This document shows, in pieces, positions 27,196 through 36,546 of a stretch of 64,000 bases of DNA. The translations under genes and the position numbers were made by a program. The notes below the pieces were generated by a model. The model was not told the DNA's origin. It ran no database searches and worked only from the letters and a program-made list of their open reading frames with translations. The first letter of the stretch is position 1. Each line of letters starts with the position of its first letter. The stretch comes from Leptolyngbya sp. NIES-3755. Lineage in GTDB: Bacteria > Cyanobacteriota > Cyanobacteriia > Leptolyngbyales > Leptolyngbyaceae. The DNA is taken from positions 5,217,030 through 5,281,029 of the forward strand of contig AP017308.1 of the NCBI GenBank assembly GCA_001548435.1. The letters run 5' to 3'.

Positions 27196-27789
27196 TTACG
27201 CCTGAATCGAGGCTTCTGACTCTAGTACCCAAATCGCCCAGGCTTGCTCGTGTTTCGTAATTCGAGCCGCGTGTCCTTTGCTCGATAATCGTTCTACAAG
27301 TTCGATCGCTTGTTGTTGCTCTCGAACGGTTCTGAGATGACTGTAATATTGCCCCTCGGTGTAAATTGCCGTCATCGGTTTTGCCACATCAGGAACGCGA
27401 ATTTGACAGGGACGATACTCGTGATCTGAAGCGAGAAATTTCCACAGTTCTGAACTCATCACAGACATTCGAGCAGGACTTGATTTCACAACAGTTCTAG
27501 GTTTGTCTTCTTCGGCTTCTGATTCGTAAATCCAAATCACATCACCTTTTACGGTGCGAGTCAGTGCCACTTCGTCGCCTCGATAAACCAGTTTGGCAGC
27601 GATTTGCAGTGCTTTTTGCGAATCTTTCACCAGTCGGAAAAAACTGTAATAGCGATCGCCGAATACGATCGCTGCCATCCGTTCTTCGGAATCGGGAACG
27701 CGAACATGACAGGCGCGATATTGATCACGCGACTCTAGGATTTTGCAGCGAGACAGTTCAGCAGATGGAGCACCAGAGGGGAAGGACAT
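27196..27789 (-). CDS. Unknown protein with an internal tandem domain duplication
   Basis: 197 residues from the ATG at 27789. Two homologous halves are visible. Each has a (K/W)(I/F)L xS x-x-YR-(A/P)-C-x-(V/I)RVPD start, then MxAIxxxxxYYSxxR, then a helix with QxAxxxxxxLxxxG, and an IW(I/V)xESEA end. The family is unknown to me. It lies upstream of the ferredoxin gene on the same strand with a 65-bp gap and diverges from the next gene. Confidence 0.75.
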   Translation of the reverse strand: MSFPSGAPSAELSRCKILESRDQYRACHVRVPDSEERMAAIVFGDRYYSFFRLVKDSQKALQIAAKLVYRGDEVALTRTVKGDVIWIYESEAEEDKPRTVVKSSPARMSVMSSELWKFLASDHEYRPCQIRVPDVAKPMTAIYTEGQYYSHLRTVREQQQAIELVERLSSKGHAARITKHEQAWAIWVLESEASIQA

Positions 27790-27931
27790 AGGATTGTAAC
27801 GATTTCGATATAAATATTCTGCAAACTTCAAAATCGGCTTAGAACCGTATATTTCCCGAAAATGTCGATCGAGACGCAAACAGGACGATCGACAGCTTAT
27901 GCTAAGGGTGGTCTTGAGAGCGCAAATTCTT

Positions 27932-28312
27932 ATGCCTACTCCCTGTCACATCGTCGTCGAAGGAAATCCAGCGATCGTGTATGCCAGTCGTAACGGCGCA
28001 CCGGAAAAGATGTTGCCGATTTTAGAATCGTTTCTCGATACGTTTTGGCAAGAACGGGATGCTCTGGGTGAAACGCAAGATACACCAGAATGTTTAGTGG
28101 CTCAGGTCGTTGTCCGATTCGGGTTTGAGATTTGCGAGGATGATTTCTCGAATCTGAAAGTCGGGCTGAAATACGATCCAACTGCCGCTTATCTTTATTT
28201 CATCTCGGCAGAGCGGCAACTGAGTGTCTGGAGTCCCACGGATGAGTATCGATCGAATCCCTCTTTAGGATTGAAAGCTTGCCAGCAATTGCGAACAGTT
28301 TCGATCGGATAA
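27932..28312 (+). CDS. Hypothetical cyanobacterial protein
   Basis: 126 residues from the ATG at 27932 (MPTPCHIVVEGNPAIVYASRN). It is a small acidic alpha/beta protein with no membrane segment or known catalytic motif. It is followed 26 bp later by the Tab2-like gene on the same strand, so co-transcription is likely. Function unknown. Confidence 0.72.
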   Translation: MPTPCHIVVEGNPAIVYASRNGAPEKMLPILESFLDTFWQERDALGETQDTPECLVAQVVVRFGFEICEDDFSNLKVGLKYDPTAAYLYFISAERQLSVWSPTDEYRSNPSLGLKACQQLRTVSIG

Positions 28313-28338
28313 TTGAAGAGATGCAACCGCGCTAAATT

Positions 28339-29196
28339 ATGGCAACGATCTGGGAACTCGATTATTATTCACGTCCAATTTTGGATGAGCAAAATAAGAA
28401 AATTTGGGAAGTGCTGATTTGTGAAAGTCCAACCACGATCGGAGTTCAGCCAGAAAAGTTATTTCGATTTTCCAAATATTGTCCGAGTACAGAAGTAAAT
28501 TCGGGCTGGTTAAAAGATGCGATCGAGTCCGCGATTTCTGAGGCTGCGAATCCTCCAGACAAAATCCGCTTCTTCCGCCAAGCCATGAACAATATGATCA
28601 CAACCGCTTGCAAAGGATTGGATGTACCTGCTGTTTTAAGTCGTCGGACTCTTGCTTTAAGCGCTTGGATGCAAGATCGCTCTCAGGATGTTTACCCAAA
28701 AGAATCTGGCTATCAGCCTTCTCTAAATCCTTCGGTCGTCTTTCCAGTGCTTCCACCCCAAGTCCTACCCGAAGCGCTAGAAGGTCAGAAATGGGCATTT
28801 GCGACTTTGCCACTGGAGGCATTTCAGGACATGGGCGAATGGTCGATCGATTTCGGTGAAGCGTTCCCGTTAAGTTTGACCGAGCTTGAATCAGATGCAC
28901 CTGTTCCGGGTTTGATCATTTTCTCGAAACGTGCGACTGCAATGGCGGCTTGGATGTCGGGGTTGGAAATTGCTGCGGTGAAATACGATCCGACGATTCC
29001 GAATCGATTATTGCTGGAAACGGGAGTCAACGATCGCTGGTTTCTCACGACGTTAGATCAGAAGACGATTCCAGAAGCGCAACAATTTGAGGCGGCAAAG
29101 GCGCGATCGAACCAGGTGCATTTTCTGGCGATTCAGGAAAGCCCGGATGTCGAGGCGTTTGCGGGATTCTGGTTAATGCAGGACATCGCTCTCTAA
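28339..29196 (+). CDS. Tab2/Atab2-family RNA-binding protein
   Basis: 285 residues, full length for the family (DUF1092). It begins with the diagnostic TIWELDYYSRPILDE and contains RFFRQAMNNMITTACK, SLNPSVVFPVLPPQVLPEALEGQKWAF and the C-terminal FAGFWLMQD. In algae and plants Tab2/ATAB2 binds psaB mRNA and supports translation of photosystem subunits; the cyanobacterial protein is thought to act similarly. Its last 4 bases overlap the convergent small gene. Confidence 0.92.
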   Translation: MATIWELDYYSRPILDEQNKKIWEVLICESPTTIGVQPEKLFRFSKYCPSTEVNSGWLKDAIESAISEAANPPDKIRFFRQAMNNMITTACKGLDVPAVLSRRTLALSAWMQDRSQDVYPKESGYQPSLNPSVVFPVLPPQVLPEALEGQKWAFATLPLEAFQDMGEWSIDFGEAFPLSLTELESDAPVPGLIIFSKRATAMAAWMSGLEIAAVKYDPTIPNRLLLETGVNDRWFLTTLDQKTIPEAQQFEAAKARSNQVHFLAIQESPDVEAFAGFWLMQDIAL

Positions 29197-29405
29197 TTCT
29201 TCGTATCCCGAATGGCATCCTCAGTACGGCGATATGGATTCGTCTTAGGTTGCCAATTCGGGACAATATTCACTAGAAATTGATCGATCGAGCTTCGCGC
29301 CTGAAAGCTATACCGTCCAATCTCCGACGGCAAAAACTGATCGCCAAAGCCAGTAAACACAATACTGATCAGGAACAAAAATCCGACTGGAAGTTTAGGA
29401 CGCAT
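29193..29405 (-). CDS. Small single-span membrane protein
   Basis: 70 residues from the ATG at 29405; an alternative ATG at 29423 would add six. One N-terminal hydrophobic helix (about 5-22, VGFLFLISIVFTGFGDQFL) is followed by a polar tail rich in Asn, Arg and Thr. It overlaps the Tab2-like gene by 4 bp at the 3' ends. No family is recognised, but the segment RPKLPVGFLFLISI looks like small conserved cyanobacterial membrane proteins. Confidence 0.55.
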   Translation of the reverse strand: MRPKLPVGFLFLISIVFTGFGDQFLPSEIGRYSFQARSSIDQFLVNIVPNWQPKTNPYRRTEDAIRDTKN

Positions 29406-29453
29406 AGAAGCTGAAACTATCATGGTCTACAGTTAGTTAGCCCAAATCTTCAA

Positions 29454-30407
29454 ATGCGTCATCTTTATCCAACGATCGAGCCTTACCAGTCAGGAATGCT
29501 CCAAGTTTCCGATTTGCACACGATCTACTACGAGCAAAGTGGCAATCCAAACGGAAAGCCTGTCGTCTTTCTGCATGGTGGACCCGGTGGCGGCACGATT
29601 CCGACTTATCGACAATACTTCGATCCTGAGAAGTGGCGAATCATTCTATTCGATCAGCGGGGAGCCGGGAAAAGTACACCTCATGCAGAACTGAAGGAAA
29701 ACACGACTTGGGATTTGGTCAGCGATATTGAGAAACTACGATCGCATCTCGAAATCGATCGCTGGGTCGTATTTGGCGGCAGTTGGGGCAGTACTTTATC
29801 GCTCTCTTATAGTCAGACGCATCCCGATCGCTGTTTAGGTCTAATTTTGCGTGGAATCTTTCTACTACGACGCAAGGAAATTCTCTGGTTTTATCAAGAA
29901 GGGGCAAGCTGGATTTTCCCAGATGCTTGGGAGCAGTATTTAGAACCGATTCCAGTAGAAGAACGTGACGATTTGGTTTCAGCGTATTACCGACGATTGA
30001 CCAGTGACGATGCCGAAACTCGATCGAGGGCTGCCAAAGCCTGGTCAGTTTGGGAAGGAAGCACCAGTCGATTAGTTGTTGATCCAGATCTGCAAAGTAA
30101 ATTTTCTCAGGACGAATTTGCAGATGCGTTCGCCAGAATTGAATGCCATTACTTTATCAATCGGGGCTTTTTTGAAACCGATGACCAACTGTTGAAAAAC
30201 TGCGATCGTATTCGTCACATTCCGACCGTGATTGTGCAAGGACGATACGATGTCGTTTGTCCGATGACTTCTGCTTGGGACTTACACAAAGCCTTACCGA
30301 ATGCAGCATTTATTGTGATTCCTGACGCGGGACACTCAATGATGGAAGCCGGAATTTTGAGTGCCTTGATCGATGCTACCGATAGATTTGCAGCCGAAAC
30401 CGATTAA
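29454..30407 (+). CDS. pip: Proline iminopeptidase
   Basis: 317 residues, normal length. Alpha/beta hydrolase of peptidase family S33 that removes N-terminal proline from peptides. Visible: oxyanion loop HGGPGGG (41-47), DQRGAGKSTPHA (67-78), nucleophile Ser110 in GGSWGS, the catalytic Asp in QGRYDVVCP and the catalytic His in PDAGHSM. Monocistronic. Confidence 0.95.
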   Translation: MRHLYPTIEPYQSGMLQVSDLHTIYYEQSGNPNGKPVVFLHGGPGGGTIPTYRQYFDPEKWRIILFDQRGAGKSTPHAELKENTTWDLVSDIEKLRSHLEIDRWVVFGGSWGSTLSLSYSQTHPDRCLGLILRGIFLLRRKEILWFYQEGASWIFPDAWEQYLEPIPVEERDDLVSAYYRRLTSDDAETRSRAAKAWSVWEGSTSRLVVDPDLQSKFSQDEFADAFARIECHYFINRGFFETDDQLLKNCDRIRHIPTVIVQGRYDVVCPMTSAWDLHKALPNAAFIVIPDAGHSMMEAGILSALIDATDRFAAETD

Positions 30408-30960
<553 letters not shown>

Positions 30961-30968
30961 TCTTTCAA

Positions 30969-31004
30969 CAGAGAGACAGTCGCAATTTACGATCGTTCTC
31001 TCTG
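30969..31004 (+). other. First hairpin after petF
   Basis: CAGAGAGA (30969-30976) pairs with TCTCTCTG (30997-31004), an 8-bp perfect stem with a 20-nt loop and no T run. It probably stabilises the abundant petF mRNA 3' end rather than terminating. Confidence 0.55.
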
Positions 31005-31022
31005 TGCTAAACCACTCTTGCG

Positions 31023-31056
31023 GCAGGAATCTTTCGAGGTTCCTGCTTTGTTTTTT
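31023..31056 (+). terminator. petF intrinsic terminator
   Basis: GCAGGAA (31023-31029) pairs with TTCCTGC (31040-31046), followed by TTTGTTTTTT. Classical rho-independent terminator. Confidence 0.88.
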
Positions 31057-31128
31057 CCAGTCCGTTGGTAGGTTGAATTGCCTAAGCGTTTGCATTACCG
31101 TTTCAGTGTGGTGCTTGTTGCTTGACCC

Positions 31129-33279
31129 ATGAAACGATCGCTATCTCGGCAATTAAACTTCGGCTTTGCTGCAACCCTAATCTTGTTATTGCTCAATGCG
31201 GTAATTTCTTATCGCAATATTTTAAGACTCGCTGAAAATGAGCAATCTATCAATCAGAGCTATCAAACGATCGCGAATTTGGAAACCACACTTTCGACGT
31301 TAAAAGATGCAGAAACCGGACAGCGTGGCTATTTACTCACCGGACAAGATCGATATTTAGAACCGTACAATCGTGCGATCGCATCGATCAATCAGCGTGT
31401 TCAAACGCTTAAACAATCTGAAGCGATCGAGCCTCAACAACTTCAAAGACTCGAACAATTAATCACAGATAAATTCGCAGAATTAGATCAAACGATTCAA
31501 GTCCGACGCACTGAAGGATCGAATGCCGCGCTACAAATTGTCCGGCTCGATCGCGGTAAGCAAATTATGGATGAGATTCGGCAACAAATTAGTGCGATCG
31601 AAGCTCAGAAATCCCAACAATTACAACAGCGAACCCGCGAATCCCAGCGCAATTTAAACACTACCTTACTGACATTTACCTTAGTCACAGGAACCAGCTT
31701 TGCATTACTCGGACTGATTAGCAGCGGATTCAAACGCTACGAAATCGAGCAAAACCGGTCGGAACGAGCCTTAAAAGAACGAGAAGAACGATTGCAACTC
31801 TTCGTGAAATATGCGCCTGTGAGTGTGGCAATGTTCGATCGATCAATGCGTTACATTGCCGTCAGTCAGCGATGGATTGATGACTATCACCTGAAATCGA
31901 TCGAGTCGGTGCTAGGACAATCCCACTATGCTCTGTTTCCGAACCTGCCGGAACGATGGAAAACACTTCATCAACGAGGACTCAACGGGGAAAGCATCAA
32001 GAATGAGAGCGATCGCTATGTATTACCCGATGGAACCGAACAATTTCTACGCTGGGAAATACAACCGTGGTGGGGTGGCAACACCGCTGTTCATGGGATT
32101 CTAATTTTTGTTGAAGACATTACATTTCAGAAACAGATTGAAGCTGAACTCCGAGAAAGTGAAGAACAGTTTAGAGCCACATTCAATCAAGCGGCAGTGG
32201 GTATTGCCCATGTTTCTCCAACCGGAACCTGGCTACGCACGAATCAAAAAATCTGTGAAATCGTGGGCTATTCTTCTGAGGAATTACGTCAACTGACATT
32301 TCAAGACATTACTCACCCAGATGACTTAGACCTTGATCTAAACTATGTCCAGCAAATGTTAGCAGGTAAGATTCAAACCTATTCGATGGAGAAACGCTAC
32401 ATTTGCAAAGACCGATCGATCGTTTGGATCAATCTCACCGTGTCACTGGTACGCGAGCCGAATGGCAGCCCAAAATACTTCATTTCCGTGATCGAGGATA
32501 TTGACGATCGCAAAAAAACCGAGTTCGCACTACAACAACTCAACGAAACATTAGAGCAGCGCATTGAACAACGAACAGCACAGCTTACGGAGATCAATCA
32601 AGAACTAGAAGCCTTTACCTACACGGTTTCTCACGATTTACGTGCGCCGTTACGAATCATGCAGGGATTTTCTCAAGCCTTAGAAGAAGACTATAACGAT
32701 CGACTTGATTCAGTTGCAACTTCGTACATCCAAAACATTGGTGAAAGTGCGGTGCAAATGGATACGCTGATTCATGATTTGCTGTCCTACAGTCGTTTGA
32801 GCCGCACACAGATTCAACTTCAGCCGATCGATCTCAATGATGCGATCGCGGCTGCACTCCAACAATTAAACGCCACGATTCAGGAACGAAATGCGACCGT
32901 CGATGTTTCCCCGAATTTACCGAGTGTTATGGCACACCGATCGACGCTAATTCAAGTCATGGTGAACTTAATTAGCAACGGAATTAAATTTGTTGAACCT
33001 GGAACCCAGCCGATCATAAAAATTTCTGCTCACATCAAAGAGAATTCGGTACGCTTATCATTTAAAGACAATGGAATCGGCATTGCTAGCCAATACCACG
33101 ATCGCATCTTCGGCGTATTCGAGCGACTGCACGGAGTAGAATCGTTTCCTGGAACGGGCATTGGGCTTGCCATTGTTCGCAAAGGCATCGATCGCATGAG
33201 TGGAACCATCGGGTTAGAGTCAAAACCGGGTGAGGGTAGCCAGTTCTGGATTTCATTGCCGCTTGCCCAGTCCCCCTAA
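31129..33279 (+). CDS. CHASE3-PAS-PAS sensor histidine kinase
   Basis: 716 residues. A first membrane helix (about 10-30), a CHASE3 extracytoplasmic domain with TLKDAETGQRGYLLTG, a second helix (about 180-200), two PAS domains (about 220-340 and 345-465, the second with a PAC motif), a coiled linker, HisKA with His502 in TVSHDLRAPL, and HATPase with NLISNGIKF, DNGIGI and GTGIGLAIV. The linker/HisKA is of the phytochrome-like type. Two receiver-only genes follow within 8 and 3 bp, so this is a phosphorelay module. The signal is unknown. Confidence 0.93.
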   Translation: MKRSLSRQLNFGFAATLILLLLNAVISYRNILRLAENEQSINQSYQTIANLETTLSTLKDAETGQRGYLLTGQDRYLEPYNRAIASINQRVQTLKQSEAIEPQQLQRLEQLITDKFAELDQTIQVRRTEGSNAALQIVRLDRGKQIMDEIRQQISAIEAQKSQQLQQRTRESQRNLNTTLLTFTLVTGTSFALLGLISSGFKRYEIEQNRSERALKEREERLQLFVKYAPVSVAMFDRSMRYIAVSQRWIDDYHLKSIESVLGQSHYALFPNLPERWKTLHQRGLNGESIKNESDRYVLPDGTEQFLRWEIQPWWGGNTAVHGILIFVEDITFQKQIEAELRESEEQFRATFNQAAVGIAHVSPTGTWLRTNQKICEIVGYSSEELRQLTFQDITHPDDLDLDLNYVQQMLAGKIQTYSMEKRYICKDRSIVWINLTVSLVREPNGSPKYFISVIEDIDDRKKTEFALQQLNETLEQRIEQRTAQLTEINQELEAFTYTVSHDLRAPLRIMQGFSQALEEDYNDRLDSVATSYIQNIGESAVQMDTLIHDLLSYSRLSRTQIQLQPIDLNDAIAAALQQLNATIQERNATVDVSPNLPSVMAHRSTLIQVMVNLISNGIKFVEPGTQPIIKISAHIKENSVRLSFKDNGIGIASQYHDRIFGVFERLHGVESFPGTGIGLAIVRKGIDRMSGTIGLESKPGEGSQFWISLPLAQSP

Positions 33280-33287
33280 CCTAACGC

Positions 33288-33878
33288 ATGACACCGCTTC
33301 GCATCCTTCTCATTGATGACAATCCAGGCGATCGCGCTTTAGCTCTCCGCGCCCTCAAACCTGTATTCCCATTGCTCGAAGCGATCGAAATTCTCGATCA
33401 AGGCAGTCTAAATCGAGCGATTCGCGAGAAAAACTTTGACCTCGTGATTACCGATTTCCAGATTCGTTGGACAACCGGAATCGATGTCTTACTGGCAGTC
33501 AAAGAACGCGACCCGAATATGCCCGTGATTATGTTTACCGATACAGGAACCGAGGAAATTGCCGTGGAAGCGATGAAACTTGGACTAGATGACTATATTT
33601 TGAAGCGCCAAGATCGTTATACTCAGCTACCGGGAGCCGTGATTCGCGCCCTCAACGCAGCCAAAACCCATACTGAACTCGCCAAATATCGCAGTTTTCG
33701 CTTCGATGAATTGCACACCGCTTTACAGCAGATTGAATCGATCAGTTCTCGTCTGCTTCAGGATCAATCCCAGTCTAATTCGCTCCAAACTGACTTGCAG
33801 CAAATCTACGGGAATGCTCAACAAGCCATCCAGCTATTGCAAACGCTGGCTACCCTTTCTACCGACTCGATCGCCTAA
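33288..33878 (+). CDS. Receiver-domain response regulator with helical tail
   Basis: 196 residues. The receiver (1-125) has the acidic pair in LLIDDNPGD, phospho-acceptor Asp56 in VITDFQ and the conserved Lys in YILKRQ. The C-terminal 70 residues are a helical, Gln-rich region (LLQDQSQSNSLQTDLQQIY), perhaps a dimerisation or phosphotransfer-contact segment; there is no DNA-binding domain. It sits between the kinase and a second receiver. Confidence 0.9.
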   Translation: MTPLRILLIDDNPGDRALALRALKPVFPLLEAIEILDQGSLNRAIREKNFDLVITDFQIRWTTGIDVLLAVKERDPNMPVIMFTDTGTEEIAVEAMKLGLDDYILKRQDRYTQLPGAVIRALNAAKTHTELAKYRSFRFDELHTALQQIESISSRLLQDQSQSNSLQTDLQQIYGNAQQAIQLLQTLATLSTDSIA

Positions 33879-33881
33879 CCT

Positions 33882-34325
33882 ATGGACACGCCCCCGATTC
33901 TGCTCGTCGAAGATAATCCAAAAGATGTTGTTCTGATTCACCGCGCCTTTCGCAAAGCACAAATTACGGCTCCGGTACAAGCGGTGAGTGATGGCGAAAA
34001 AGCGATCGCCTATTTATCTGGTGAAGCGCCTTATGACGATCGTGCTCAGTATCCGCTCCCCACGTTAATTTTGCTCGACTTGAAATTGCCACGTCGATCG
34101 GGAACAGAAGTTCTTGCTTGGTTGCGTCAACAACCGGGATTAAAACGAATTCCAGTTGTCATTCTCACGACTTCAAGAGAAGAAATCGACGTGAATCAAA
34201 GCTACGATTTAGGCGTGAATGCTTACATGGTTAAGCCTGTGAGCTTCGACAATTTAGTCAGCATTTTAGAAACATTGAATGTGCATTGGTTAATGTTGAA
34301 TGAAAAGCCTCAAATTGTGATTTAA
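33882..34325 (+). CDS. Single-domain response regulator (Rcp1-like)
   Basis: 147 residues, receiver only. LLVEDNPKD, the 20-residue insertion around YDDRAQYPLPTL, Asp66 in LILLDLKLPRRSG, and VKP at the end are typical of Rcp1-type regulators paired with phytochrome-like kinases. Third gene of the phosphorelay cluster. Its last 4 bases overlap the convergent tetR gene. Confidence 0.92.
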   Translation: MDTPPILLVEDNPKDVVLIHRAFRKAQITAPVQAVSDGEKAIAYLSGEAPYDDRAQYPLPTLILLDLKLPRRSGTEVLAWLRQQPGLKRIPVVILTTSREEIDVNQSYDLGVNAYMVKPVSFDNLVSILETLNVHWLMLNEKPQIVI

Positions 34326-34951
34326 TTCAACTCGAAATAGTGTCGAAGATAGCTTAGAATCAGCAGCTTAGTTTCTGCGACCAGTTCTTGACGAAACTCT
34401 TGATCACGTTCAAGCGAGAGCCATAAAAGCTCAGTAATTGTTTTAGTAATCACCAGCGAAATTCGCTCGCATTTAGCGATCGACAACTCAGAATTTCGAC
34501 TGTGAAAAAATCGAGCAAATTCATCAACGACTTGATATTCAACTGTATCGATTTGCTCGATCGCGCTCCAAGTGATCGTTTCTAATAACTGCTCAAACAC
34601 TGCACGAGATCCAGGATAGTCCGTATAGAACCGATCAAACACATTCACCAAGCGATCGACATAACCGACTAACGGCATTGTGACTGTTTCTGTTGTGTGC
34701 AATTCGAGAAATTTCTGATACTGAGTTTCCAAATACCGAATTGCCAACGCTCTCAAAATCGCTTCTTTATCTGGGAAAAATTGATAAAGCGAACCCACAG
34801 AAATTTCTGCACGAGCCGCGATCGTTCTTGTTGTGGTCGCTTCATATCCAAGTTCAACAAACAGTTGCTCGGACACATCCAAAATTTGCTTAACCCGTTC
34901 CTGACTACGACTTTGCTGAGGTTGCCGTCGCATCCGATGACTTTGAGACAT
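34322..34951 (-). CDS. TetR-family repressor
   Basis: 209 residues from the ATG at 34951. The N-terminal HTH (about 15-60) reads ILDVSEQLFVELGYEATTTRTIAARAEISVGSLYQFFPDKEA, the standard TetR signature split across helices 1-4. The C-terminal ligand-binding domain is all-helical with no recognised ligand. It diverges from the amine oxidase gene at 35021 across 69 bp that hold two operator-like dyads, so it probably represses that gene and itself (inference). Confidence 0.9.
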   Translation of the reverse strand: MSQSHRMRRQPQQSRSQERVKQILDVSEQLFVELGYEATTTRTIAARAEISVGSLYQFFPDKEAILRALAIRYLETQYQKFLELHTTETVTMPLVGYVDRLVNVFDRFYTDYPGSRAVFEQLLETITWSAIEQIDTVEYQVVDEFARFFHSRNSELSIAKCERISLVITKTITELLWLSLERDQEFRQELVAETKLLILSYLRHYFELN

Positions 34952-34971
34952 GATTTGACTTGACAAAACGT

Positions 34972-35008
34972 GAACGCTATTCGTATTTTGAATATGTGAA
35001 CAGTGTTC
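34972..35008. promoter_or_regulatory. Tandem TetR operator candidates
   Basis: GAACAGTGTTC at 34998-35008 is a palindrome with GAAC/GTTC arms, and GAACGCTATTC at 34972-34982 is a weaker copy with GAA/TTC arms. Their starts are 26 bp apart, between the divergent tetR and amine oxidase starts. Arm symmetry and position fit TetR-family dimers. Confidence 0.5.
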
Positions 35009-35020
35009 GGATTATAGCTT

Positions 35021-36424
35021 ATGGCAACGCTCACTCGTCGATCGCTCCTTTCTCTTCCCTTTGCGATTCCGTTTTTCAGCAGAATGATCAAGCCTACACC
35101 CGCTCAAATTTCTTCTGAGCAAACGCACTATGACACGATCATTATTGGTGCAGGTGCAGCAGGACTAGCAGCGGCTCGATCACTACAAGATGCAAATCGA
35201 TCCGTTTTGATTTTGGAAGCCCGCGATCGCATCGGTGGCAGAGTTCAGACAAACTATGATTTCGCGCCCCATCCGGTTGAATGCGGTGCGGAGTACATTC
35301 ACGGCGAAAACGTTCTGACCTGGAAATGGGTGCGACGTTTCGGATTGAAAACGCTCCCTGTGTTCGCTCAGGACAAAAACCAATTTATGTATGTCAATCA
35401 GAAGCTACTTCCATTTAGTCAATGGTCTACTTTACCCGGAATGGAAATGCTCGATTTGATGAATGACTCTTCGATCGATGAGTTACTAACCCAATGGACG
35501 AACAGCAAAAAACCGGATATTAGTCTGGCACAGCTTCTTTCTGCTCAGCAAATCTTCTTATCACCAGACATTCATCGAATTGTGAATCATTTTCTCAGTG
35601 GTGCTTATGCAGCAAACCTTGATCAACTGGGAGTATATGGATTAGTCGAGCTAACAAATGAGGGAGATGGCGATCATAATTTCCGACTCAAAGAAGGCTA
35701 CTCTCATTTTTTCGATCGATTTGCCACAGGTTTAAAGATTCAAACTTCAACTCCAGTAAAAAAGATCCGTTGGAGTGCAACAGGCGCAACGGTTGAAACT
35801 GAGACAAATCAAACTTACACAGCAAAACAAATAATCATCACTTTGCCACTGGCTTTATTGCAATCAGAAGCCGTGGAATTTGAACCCAAGCTACCCGACA
35901 CCAAACTCAGCGCGATTCATGGTCTCGGTTCAGGACACATCACAAAACTCATCCTGAAATTTGATCAGCCGTTTTGGTCAAACCAACTCGAACTTTGCTC
36001 GACAACGCTCGATTCTCAGATGTGGTGGCGACCCGGCTGGAAACGTAACAATGAAGCACCGATTCTCACTGCATTCACTGGCGCAGATGGAGCCGATCGA
36101 CTAAGCAAACTGGGACGAGAAAAAACAATTCAACTTGGATTAAGCGATCTAGAGCAAATGTTTGATGTGCAATTACGCGATCGATTAATCGATGCCCTGT
36201 TTGTTGATTGGCAATCTGATCCCTACTCAAAAATGGCTTATTCCTATGTTCCGGTAAACGGTGTGGGATTGCGATCGCAACTCGCGCAACCTATCGATCG
36301 AGTTCTCTTCTTTGCAGGTGAAGCCACCCATCCCACTCGTGCCGCAACCGTTCATGGTGCATTTGAAAGCGGCATCAGAGCCGCCGAAGAAATTTTGTCA
36401 ATAAAAAACTCCCGAATCTCATGA
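35021..36424 (+). CDS. Tat-exported flavin amine oxidase
   Basis: 467 residues. The N-terminus TRRSLLSLPFAIPFF is a twin-arginine signal. The FAD-binding motif IIIGAGAAGLAAARS is at about 40-54, followed by EARDRIGGRVQT. The C-terminal FAD/substrate end is FAGEATHPTRAATVHGAFESG. Overall it is like MAO/LAAO/polyamine oxidases, so it should oxidise an amine in the periplasm, yielding H2O2 and ammonia; the substrate is unknown. It diverges from tetR. Its last codons carry the infB-operon terminator of the opposite strand. Confidence 0.9.
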   Translation: MATLTRRSLLSLPFAIPFFSRMIKPTPAQISSEQTHYDTIIIGAGAAGLAAARSLQDANRSVLILEARDRIGGRVQTNYDFAPHPVECGAEYIHGENVLTWKWVRRFGLKTLPVFAQDKNQFMYVNQKLLPFSQWSTLPGMEMLDLMNDSSIDELLTQWTNSKKPDISLAQLLSAQQIFLSPDIHRIVNHFLSGAYAANLDQLGVYGLVELTNEGDGDHNFRLKEGYSHFFDRFATGLKIQTSTPVKKIRWSATGATVETETNQTYTAKQIIITLPLALLQSEAVEFEPKLPDTKLSAIHGLGSGHITKLILKFDQPFWSNQLELCSTTLDSQMWWRPGWKRNNEAPILTAFTGADGADRLSKLGREKTIQLGLSDLEQMFDVQLRDRLIDALFVDWQSDPYSKMAYSYVPVNGVGLRSQLAQPIDRVLFFAGEATHPTRAATVHGAFESGIRAAEEILSIKNSRIS

Positions 36425-36432
36425 TCCGGGAG
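36403..36432 (-). terminator. Terminator of the rimP-nusA-ylxR-infB operon, inside the amine oxidase 3' end
   Basis: CTCCCG (36409-36414) and CGGGAG (36427-36432) with a 12-nt loop; on the minus strand it ends in six T (A run 36403-36408). The stop codon of the plus-strand amine oxidase lies in the loop. It is 115 nt downstream of the infB stop codon. Confidence 0.8.
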
Positions 36433-36546
36433 CCATTCAATCACTTGACACATTCCACGCCTAAGCACACGTGGAACCTTAGGCTCAGACAGCGATCGCA
36501 GGCATAGCCCGTCTTACATCACCTAATCTAAATGCCCACCTATCAT

